From positions 4,774,001-4,838,000 of the forward strand of contig NZ_CP077077.1 in assembly GCF_019139675.1 (NCBI RefSeq): a stretch of 64,000 nt of DNA. The letters are read 5' to 3'. The notes beneath the pieces were generated by a model. That model searched no databases, was not told where the DNA came from, and worked only from the letters and a program-made list of their open reading frames with translations. Below, in pieces: positions 9,710-15,944 of this stretch (positions are counted from its first letter, which is position 1; each line of letters begins with the position of its first letter). The position numbers were made by a program, and so were the translations under genes. The DNA comes from Pseudomonas maumuensis. GTDB lineage: Bacteria > Pseudomonadota > Gammaproteobacteria > Pseudomonadales > Pseudomonadaceae.

Positions 9710-10821
9710 TGCGTCCCGACTGCACCGAGCTGAAACAGCTGTTCCTCGACGACGTGCCGCTGATGGACATGCGCGCGCCGATCGAATTCACCAAGGGTGC
9801 CTTCCCCGGCGCGGTCAACCTCCCCCTGATGACCGACCAGGAACGGCAGAAAGTCGGCACCTGCTACAAGCAGCAGGGCCAGGCTGCCGCCATCACCCTG
9901 GGCCACCAGTTGGTCAACGGTGCGGTGAAGCAGCAACGCCTCGACGCCTGGGCGGCATTCGCCCAGGCTCATCCCGACGGCTACCTCTACTGCTTCCGTG
10001 GCGGCTTGCGCTCACAGATCGTCCAGGGCTGGCTGCAGGAAGCCGGTATCCAGTACCCCAAGGTGGTGGGCGGCTACAAGGCCATGCGCAGCGTGCTGCT
10101 GGAGACCACCCAGCAAGCGGTGCAGCACTGCGACTTCGTGCTGGTGGGCGGCCTGACCGGCACCGGCAAGACCGACGTGCTGCTCCAGCTGGACAACGTG
10201 CTGGACCTGGAAGGCCATGCCAACCACCGCGGCTCCAGCTTCGGCAAGCGCGCCACCGCGCAGCCGGCGCAGATCGATTTCGAGAATGCGCTGGCCATCG
10301 ACATTCTGAAAAAACGTGACCGGGGCATCGGCCAGTTCGTGCTCGAGGACGAAGGCCGTGTGGTCGGCAGCTGCGCGGTGCCGCTGGAGCTGTACCAGGG
10401 CATGCAGCGCTATCCGCTGGTGTGGCTTGAGGACAGCTTCGAGCATCGCGTGGAGCGCATCCTGCGCGACTACGTGATCAACCTGTGCGCCGAGTTCATC
10501 GCCGTGCATGGTGCAGAGGCCGGCGGCGCGCTGTTCGCCGAACGCATGCGCCAGAGCATGACCAACATCTACAAACGCCTGGGCGGCGAGCGCTTCCAGC
10601 GATTGTCGGCGTTGCTCGACCAGGCGCTGGACGAGCAGTTGCGCAGCGGCGACGTGAGCCTGCACCGAGGGTGGATAGAAGGGCTGCTCAAGGAATACTA
10701 CGACCCGATGTACGCCTACCAGCGTGCGGCCAAGGCGCAACGGATCGAGTTCGCCGGAGACGGGGTGCAAGTGCGTGAGTACCTGAAGGCCCGGGCGCTG
10801 CGTGAGCAACGCAGCACCTGA
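9709..10821 (+). CDS. mnmH: tRNA 2-selenouridine synthase MnmH (SelU)
   Basis: A 370-residue protein: N-terminal rhodanese domain with the catalytic Cys95 in [10 protein letters not shown], and a C-terminal P-loop domain with Walker A GLTGTGKT (148-155). It replaces sulfur by selenium in 5-substituted 2-thiouridine at the tRNA wobble position, using selenophosphate from SelD. Direct coupling to selD supports this. It makes the neighbouring ABC importer a plausible selenium source. Confidence 0.94.
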   Translation: MRPDCTELKQLFLDDVPLMDMRAPIEFTKGAFPGAVNLPLMTDQERQKVGTCYKQQGQAAAITLGHQLVNGAVKQQRLDAWAAFAQAHPDGYLYCFRGGLRSQIVQGWLQEAGIQYPKVVGGYKAMRSVLLETTQQAVQHCDFVLVGGLTGTGKTDVLLQLDNVLDLEGHANHRGSSFGKRATAQPAQIDFENALAIDILKKRDRGIGQFVLEDEGRVVGSCAVPLELYQGMQRYPLVWLEDSFEHRVERILRDYVINLCAEFIAVHGAEAGGALFAERMRQSMTNIYKRLGGERFQRLSALLDQALDEQLRSGDVSLHRGWIEGLLKEYYDPMYAYQRAAKAQRIEFAGDGVQVREYLKARALREQRST

Positions 10822-10836
10822 TTCGCGGATGGCACA

Positions 10837-11223
10837 TCACTGCCCCGGGCTGAGCACCCGTTCCAGCTCAGCCGCCCGGTCCTTGCTCATGTCCATCTCG
10901 CACATCGCACCTTCGATGCGGTAGATGCTGCCGTTGCTCAACTTGCCGTGGAACGCACAGTTGCCATCGCGGTATTTCATCCAGGTGCGCTGTACTTCGC
11001 GCAGGTCCTTCTGCTGCTGGCTGTCGAGCTTGGCCATGAGCTGCTTGTAGACCCGGTTCAGCCGGTCATCCTGCAACTGGGTTTCGGCCTGGATGCAGGC
11101 GCCCATGGCCAGGGTGCTGGAGGCCTTGTCCATGCACTGGGTGTAGGTGGGCGAATAGTCCTCGGCCTGGGCGCCGGCAACGATCAGCAGGGCGGCGGCG
11201 CCGACCAGGCAATGCTTGAACAT
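10837..11223 (-). CDS. LprI/DUF1311-family periplasmic protein (putative lysozyme inhibitor)
   Basis: A 128-residue secreted protein: signal peptide 1-20 (ends AGAQA), then four cysteines (Cys30, Cys43, and those in GNCAFHG and AMCEMD) that could form two disulfides. The central LNRVYKQLMAKLD and RTWMKYRDGNCAFH match the LprI (DUF1311) pattern. Some family members inhibit lysozyme; that function here is inference. Converges on mnmH with a gap of 15 bases. Confidence 0.75.
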   Translation of the reverse strand: MFKHCLVGAAALLIVAGAQAEDYSPTYTQCMDKASSTLAMGACIQAETQLQDDRLNRVYKQLMAKLDSQQQKDLREVQRTWMKYRDGNCAFHGKLSNGSIYRIEGAMCEMDMSKDRAAELERVLSPGQ

Positions 11224-11257
11224 GGGCTTTCCTTTTCGCGGATGAGTGCGGCACAGC

Positions 11258-12178
11258 CTAGCACCCTGCCGCGTCGTCGTTCACGCACAGCGCCTGGATT
11301 TGCGTCCGCAGCCAGCGGTGCCCGGCATCGCCGTCGCGCCGCGAGTGCCAGGCCTGGGCGAAGGCGAACGGCGAGATCGCCAGGGGCGGCGCGAACTGGC
11401 GCAGGGCGGGGTCCAGGCGAGCACCGGCGAGGCTGCGCCGGGCCACGGTGAGCACCAGGTCGGTCCCGGCAATGACACTTTGGGCCACGCCCCAATGCGG
11501 CAGGGTCAAGGCGATGCGCCGACGCGCGCCCAAGGTGGCCAGAGCCTGGTCGATCTCGTTGTCGATGCCGGGGCGCACCGCCACCAGCACGTGGGGCCGC
11601 GCCAGCCACGAGTCCAGCGCCAGGCCGCCACGGGACGGCAGGCTGGCGCGGTCGGCCAGGCAGACGAAGGACTCCTCGAACAGCACCTGCTGGGCCATTT
11701 CCGTCGGCAGCTCGGGAAACACACCCAACGCCAGGTCCGTCTCACCGTCGATCAGTTGGCCGAGCATCGCTTCGCGGCTGCCCTGGGACACCACCAGGTC
11801 GATACCTGGCGCTTCGCGGCGCAGCTGGCGCATCAGCGTCGGCAACACCACGCGGGCTCCGTAGTCGGACATGGCCAGGCGAAAGGTACGCCGAGCCCGC
11901 GCCGGCTCGAAGCCCGGCGTGCCGAGCAATCCGTCGAGTTGCTGCAAAGCCTCCTGCAAAGGTGCGTGCAGGGATTCGGCGCGGGCAGTCAGTTGCAGGC
12001 GGCCACCGCGTCGCACCAGCAGCGGATCGGCGAAGATCTCGCGCAACTGCGCCAACGCATGGCTGACCGCCGGTTGGCTGCGGTGCAGGCGCAATGCCGC
12101 ACGCGAGACATGCTGCTCGCTGAGCAGGGCGTGCAGGGTCAGCAGTAGATTGAGGTCGATACGGCGCAAATCATCCAT
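11258..12178 (-). CDS. LysR-family transcriptional regulator
   Basis: A 306-residue regulator. The N-terminal winged helix-turn-helix includes RIDLNLLLTLHALLSEQHVS and RSQPAVSHALAQLREIF (about 5-52), followed by a LysR effector-binding domain. It is divergent from the small DMT-type transporter gene at 12270 with 91 bases between starts, the usual arrangement for a LysR regulator and its target. The effector is unknown. Confidence 0.85.
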   Translation of the reverse strand: MDDLRRIDLNLLLTLHALLSEQHVSRAALRLHRSQPAVSHALAQLREIFADPLLVRRGGRLQLTARAESLHAPLQEALQQLDGLLGTPGFEPARARRTFRLAMSDYGARVVLPTLMRQLRREAPGIDLVVSQGSREAMLGQLIDGETDLALGVFPELPTEMAQQVLFEESFVCLADRASLPSRGGLALDSWLARPHVLVAVRPGIDNEIDQALATLGARRRIALTLPHWGVAQSVIAGTDLVLTVARRSLAGARLDPALRQFAPPLAISPFAFAQAWHSRRDGDAGHRWLRTQIQALCVNDDAAGC

Positions 12179-12269
12179 GCTACGAATACAGCCTGTGCAA
12201 AATTCGAATTTCCATCATTGAAGTGCATAGCGAAGACTAAGGCCAGTGTTTTGATCAGGAGTAGACACC

Positions 12270-12737
12270 ATGCCCGCCAACCTCTTCGCCACCCTCCCCT
12301 TGCTCATCGCCCTGCTCGCCGGGGCGGCCGTGCCGTTTCAGGCGGGCAGCAATGCCGCGCTCGGGCGCCTGCTCGGCCATCCGCTATGGGCGGCCGGGGT
12401 GTCGTTGCTGGTCAGCCTGCTGATGCTGGTGCCGGCCCTGCTGCTGATGCGCGCGCCTCTGCCACAGGTGCAGCAACTGGCCCATGCGCCCTGGTGGGCC
12501 TGGTTCGGCGGGGTTGCCGGGGTGCTCTACATCACCGCCGCGCTGGTGCTGACGCCACGGCTGGGAGCCGCGGGGTTCATCGTTTGCGTGGTGGCCGGGC
12601 AGGTGCTGTCGTCGCTGTTGATCGACCAATTCGGCTTGATGGGGTTGCCGGAACGGCCGGTCAACCTGCTGCGGTTGGCCGGGGTGGGGATGATCGTGCT
12701 GGGAATGATCGTGGTGCAGTGGGGGACGGCGCGCTAA
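12270..12737 (+). CDS. DMT-superfamily small membrane protein (DUF606/YdcZ type)
   Basis: A 155-residue protein with five hydrophobic segments (about 7-27, 39-59, 72-90, 96-118, 134-151). VPFQAGSNAALGRL near the N-terminus and the AGVLYITAALVL segment are typical of the DUF606/YdcZ half-size transporters. ATG preceded by CAGGAG. Probably under control of the divergent LysR gene. Substrate unknown. Confidence 0.8.
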   Translation: MPANLFATLPLLIALLAGAAVPFQAGSNAALGRLLGHPLWAAGVSLLVSLLMLVPALLLMRAPLPQVQQLAHAPWWAWFGGVAGVLYITAALVLTPRLGAAGFIVCVVAGQVLSSLLIDQFGLMGLPERPVNLLRLAGVGMIVLGMIVVQWGTAR

Positions 12738-12742
12738 GACCA

Positions 12743-13291
12743 TCACAAGGTTTGCGGCTGCTCCGGGGGCACGATCACCTTGTGCGGCTCGAAGCGCAGC
12801 GACGGCATCTGCGTACCGGCATACAGCGTCACGCTCAGCGCCGCGATCAACGCCACATCGAGCCAGCCCCAGCCCGGTACATCCGCCGCCGAACGGGCCT
12901 TCCAGCACCACCAGAGCTGCCCCAGGCAGAACAACAGAATCGCCAACAACCACAGGTAGAAACCCGCTCCGAAGCCCGTCACATCCTGGAAGGCATAACT
13001 CTGGTTATCCGGCAGCCGTTCGATGGTAAAGCTGCTAACCGCCAGGTACAACGCCAGCAAGCCGCAGCCCAGCGCCAGGCGCCGGAACCGCCGGTGGGCG
13101 AGGATCGCCAGTGCCAGCAGGGGGTTGGCCAACCACTGGTAGAGCCCGAAGGCGATGCCCCAAGGGCCGTAGAGCAGCATCTGCAAGGCCGGCACATGCC
13201 GCCCGGCGCCCGTCAGGGCGCCGTCGAAGGCCAGGCTCAGCAGGTACAGGGCGAGGCTGGTGGTCAGGTAGAAAGCGGGCAAGTCAGGCAC
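12743..13291 (-). CDS. Conserved integral membrane protein, paralogue of its upstream neighbour
   Basis: A 182-residue protein with about five membrane segments, not recognised as a named family. It shares blocks with the gene at 13318-13923: YGPWGIAFGLYQW, ANPLLALAILA, RRFRRLALG, ERLPDNQSY and LAILLFCLGQ. The GTG start at 13291 lies 26 bases after the neighbour's stop, so the two are probably co-transcribed from upstream. Function unknown. Confidence 0.72.
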   Translation of the reverse strand: MPDLPAFYLTTSLALYLLSLAFDGALTGAGRHVPALQMLLYGPWGIAFGLYQWLANPLLALAILAHRRFRRLALGCGLLALYLAVSSFTIERLPDNQSYAFQDVTGFGAGFYLWLLAILLFCLGQLWWCWKARSAADVPGWGWLDVALIAALSVTLYAGTQMPSLRFEPHKVIVPPEQPQTL

Positions 13292-13317
13292 CTGCTGAAA
13301 GCGGACGAGATGCGACC

Positions 13318-13923
13318 TTAACCCAGCACCTGCTGGCTTTCCAAACCCAAGACTGCCTGTGCCTGCTCCATCGGCTCATCGGAACTGCGAATTTGCACGC
13401 CTAGGCTGGGCATCTTGGTCGCCACGTAGATCGTGGTCATGAGCACCGCGATCAACAGCACATCGAACCAGCGCCAGCGCGGCATATCCTGCGCCGTTTG
13501 CGCCTTGCGGCACCACCACCCCTGCCCCAGGCAGAACAGCAGGATTGCCAGTGTCCACAGGTAGTAGCCGGGGCCGAAACCGGTCAGCGGCAGGAATTCA
13601 TAGCTGCGGTTGTCCGGCAGCCGCTCGATACCCAGGCAACTGAGCGCCAGGCCCAGGGCGATCAGGCCAGCGCCAAGCGCCACCCGGCGAAAACGCCGAC
13701 GGGCGAGGATCGCCAGCCCCAGCAACGGATTGGCAAACCACTGGTACAACCCGAAGGCAATGCCCCATGGGCCCATGACCAGTATCTGCAACGCCGGCAT
13801 ATGCCCGTCGACGCCCATCAGCAGGCCATCGAAACACAGGCAAAGCAGGAACAGCACAAGGGTGAACAGCACATACAAAGCAGGCACGCGCAGGCTCCAT
13901 CCAGCAGCGAAAGGCGCGACCAT
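13318..13923 (-). CDS. Conserved integral membrane protein, tandem paralogue
   Basis: A 201-residue protein with about five membrane segments; the paralogous blocks are MGPWGIAFGLYQWFANPL, RRFRRVALGAG, ERLPDNRSYEF and LAILLFCLGQGWWC. Compared with the next gene it carries a longer hydrophilic C-terminus. ATG at 13923, 14 bases after the stop of the acetyltransferase gene. Function unknown; the ERLPDN motif following a membrane helix is the most conserved hydrophilic feature. Confidence 0.74.
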   Translation of the reverse strand: MVAPFAAGWSLRVPALYVLFTLVLFLLCLCFDGLLMGVDGHMPALQILVMGPWGIAFGLYQWFANPLLGLAILARRRFRRVALGAGLIALGLALSCLGIERLPDNRSYEFLPLTGFGPGYYLWTLAILLFCLGQGWWCRKAQTAQDMPRWRWFDVLLIAVLMTTIYVATKMPSLGVQIRSSDEPMEQAQAVLGLESQQVLG

Positions 13924-13937
13924 AGCGCAAGCGGGCG

Positions 13938-14501
13938 TCAGGCGACAGGCGGCTCGAGCAGCAGACCATAAAGCCCCGAGTCAGACAGCTCACCGGCCAC
14001 GCACCAGCGCGCACGCAAAGTGCCTTCCAACACGAAACCCTGGCGCTCCAAGGTGCGCGCCGAGCCCTGGTTACGCGGGTCGATTTCCGCCTCCAGGCGG
14101 CGCAGGTGCAGGGTGTGGGCGAGGTAGTCGATGAAGCAGGTCAGCGCTTCGTCCATGTAGCCCCGGCCCTGGGCGGACTTGGCCAGGCAGTAGCCGATCT
14201 CGCCCCGGCGCGAGCCCTCTTCGAGGTTGAACAGCTGGACCATGCCGATCAACTCGCCGTTGTCTCGGCGGTACATGCCCAGCTTGAGCAACTGGCCGGC
14301 GGCATAGGCCTCGCGGTCGGCGGCCAGGGCGCTCTCGGCCTCGGCCAGGGTCTGCCAGGGGGCGTGGTACCAGTAACGCATCACTTCCGGGTCGGCCATG
14401 ATGGTCAGCCACTGCTGCGCATCGCCATGGCGCATGGGGCGCAGCTGCAGGCGTGGGCTGTCGAGGCACAGGTCGCTGGGGAAACTGCGGGGGTCGGGCA
14501 C
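13938..14501 (-). CDS. GNAT-family N-acetyltransferase (RimJ/RimL-like)
   Basis: A 187-residue protein with N-terminal SPRLQLRPMRHGDAQQW typical of RimJ/RimL-type GNATs, the central IGYCLAKSAQGRGYMDEAL containing the acetyl-CoA pyrophosphate-binding Q-G-R-G-Y signature (Q/RxxGxG/A type), and DPRNQGSARTLERQGFVLEG. GTG start at 14501. Acceptor could be a small molecule or a protein N-terminus; not determinable. First gene of a likely operon with the two membrane-protein paralogues. Confidence 0.83.
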   Translation of the reverse strand: MPDPRSFPSDLCLDSPRLQLRPMRHGDAQQWLTIMADPEVMRYWYHAPWQTLAEAESALAADREAYAAGQLLKLGMYRRDNGELIGMVQLFNLEEGSRRGEIGYCLAKSAQGRGYMDEALTCFIDYLAHTLHLRRLEAEIDPRNQGSARTLERQGFVLEGTLRARWCVAGELSDSGLYGLLLEPPVA

Positions 14502-14582
14502 GCCGGGACTCCTGTCCGGTGGTGAGGAGATGACAGTCTAACGACAGTGGCTCGGTCTGGCATCCCTGGGGCCGCTTTGCGG

Positions 14583-14655
14583 CCCTTTCGCCGGCAAGCC
14601 GGCTCCCACAGGCATTACACAAAACCCGGTGGGAGCCGGCTTGCCGGCGAAAGGG
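14583..14655. repeat. REP palindrome pair
   Basis: Perfect inverted REP arms, 14583-14609 and 14629-14655, lie between the acetyltransferase start and the small-gene module stop. Confidence 0.9.
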
Positions 14656-14673
14656 CTGCGCAGCAGCCCCCAT

Positions 14674-14925
14674 TCACCGCGCTCGATTCAACCCCAATTC
14701 CATGTCATCGATCAGCCCCTTGGCCAGCCCACTGAGAATCCGTGCGGCACTGCCGGCCATGAGGTCCCCTTCCATCTCCGCCTCGGTGGTGAAATGCGCC
14801 ACGCAGCCGAGCAACACCGACAGGTCGCCGAAGGCGTGGTCGAACGGGATGCCGGGCTGGATACAGAAGATCGCGAGGCAGGTGGTCTTGCCCTGGGTCG
14901 GGCCGGGTTTGAAGTCGTCGCTCAT
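14674..14925 (-). CDS. Small protein, second gene of module A (DUF3077-like)
   Basis: An 83-residue protein without signal peptide or membrane segment. It is clearly homologous to 55510-55761: shared PG(I/V)P...AF.(D/E)LSVL..C and H(F/L)TTEAEMEGDL, then GSAAR(I/M)LS..AK.LI.D.E.GL. The pattern resembles small pseudomonad proteins grouped as DUF3077; that assignment is from memory. Mostly helical by composition. Its ATG overlaps the stop of the upstream gene by four bases, as in the second copy. Function unknown. Confidence 0.72.
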   Translation of the reverse strand: MSDDFKPGPTQGKTTCLAIFCIQPGIPFDHAFGDLSVLLGCVAHFTTEAEMEGDLMAGSAARILSGLAKGLIDDMELGLNRAR

Positions 14926-15167
14926 ACCGGCGCCCCCTTGGCCCGGGCGTGGCGGACCAGCGAGATGACCAGTTGGCCGAGGATCTCGATGCTGTCCATC
15001 ATCACGTCGAGGCGCGCGTCGCGCTGGCAGACGGTGTAGGCGTGGACGGTGTCGCTGAGGATGTGCATCAGCTTGTTGGCATGGGCCATGGCGTCCTCGG
15101 GGTCGAGGTCGCTGATGATGGTGACGAAGGGGATTGGATAGGGTGGGTCGGGTACAAGTTTTTTCAT
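14922..15167 (-). CDS. Small protein, first gene of module A (MKKLVPDPP family)
   Basis: An 81-residue protein starting MKKLVPDPPYPIPFVTII, with a downstream helical region (HANKLMHILSDTVHAYTV, then EILGQLVISLVRHARA). The N-terminal MKKLVPDPP is identical to the protein at 55758-55997 and the helical C-terminus aligns. The ATG at 15167 is preferred to upstream starts because a clear GAGGAG lies 6 bases before it. No catalytic motif visible. Resembles pseudomonad DUF3077/DUF6124-type small proteins of unknown function. Preceded by a long conserved leader. Confidence 0.74.
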   Translation of the reverse strand: MKKLVPDPPYPIPFVTIISDLDPEDAMAHANKLMHILSDTVHAYTVCQRDARLDVMMDSIEILGQLVISLVRHARAKGAPV

Positions 15168-15494
15168 GGTTACTCCTCGAAATTGAAATTCAGGAACAAC
15201 CACCTTGATCCTTCTCACAGATTAGGGTGGCAGTCGTACGCATGGTGAGAAGCCCGTGTGTAACCATGAATCCACGGTCAGGCCAAAGCCTGCACGCGCA
15301 CGACCGCCATTGACGAAATCGACATGGTTCACACAACGGGCTTCTCACACCCGGTCGCCATATGTGACGACCCAGTGACGGTACCCCTGATGTATTTCCC
15401 GGCCAATTCAGAGCCTTCCGGCAGGCGCGAAGGATAGGTCCGAAGCGCTGGCTGGCTGAAGGATTTGGTTTCAAATTCGGAAATGTCTTACGGG
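15168..15494 (-). promoter_or_regulatory. Conserved structured leader of module A (candidate cis-regulatory RNA)
   Basis: About 325 noncoding bases, reading leftward into the small genes. Structure seen: a long stem whose arms are 15244-15268 and 15323-15351; an inner hairpin CAGGC-CAAA-GCCTG (15279-15292); a short hairpin made by GGTCGCCA and TGACGACC around 15353-15372; and a distal block (15380-15490) strongly conserved with the second copy at 56202-56312. The 7-mer TTCTCAC occurs at 15212-15218 and 15342-15348 and its complement at 15245-15251, allowing two alternative stems. The promoter is expected in the distal block but no boxes can be fixed. Confidence 0.6.
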
Positions 15495-15505
15495 TGTGGG
15501 TCGAG

Positions 15506-15869
15506 GTTTTGATCGCGTTATGGCGGCCAGGTGCTTGACGATGGCCTTGCAGCGCCTATGAGACCGAGCGCCGCCCGCGCGGCGCATCGCTGGCAAGCCA
15601 GCTCCCACATTTGTTTCCGGCCAGTCTGTCCTGTGAAGTTGTCGCTGTCCGCCTTGGTGCATGTCTTGAGACAGGTGGGACACCAGTGGCGCCCACACTG
15701 AAACCGCGTCGTACCCACAAGGCGTACAGCCGCGGCAGCGCAGGCATAACTGGCCCGAAACAAATGTGGGAGCTGGCTTGCCAGCGATGCGCCGCGCGGG
15801 CGGCGCTCGATCTTGTAGGCGCTGCAAGATTTGCGGCGAACACCTGGTGGCCCTGATGCGGTCAACAAC
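15506..15869. repeat. Large inverted repeat with extended REP-type arms
   Basis: The arms, 15506-15625 and 15749-15869, are about 120 bases each. The inner 60 bases are almost identical (core CATCGCTGGCAAGCCAGCTC preceded by CGCCGCCCGCGCGGCG) and the outer parts similar. They enclose 123 bases that encode nothing I can recognise. The arms look like an extended REP-family unit. The element sits upstream of module A and 3' of the giant autotransporter gene. Confidence 0.85.
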
Positions 15870-15944
15870 CCCCGCAGCCAAAAACCAGGAAAAGGCCGAA
15901 CTTGAGGTCGCCGGGGACTACAAAGCAGCCCCCCGCAAACTACC

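Noticed and set aside
15623..15748. Small gene or sRNA in the spacer of the large inverted repeat.
   Set aside because: No start with a ribosome site, no terminator and no recognisable structure beyond the arms.
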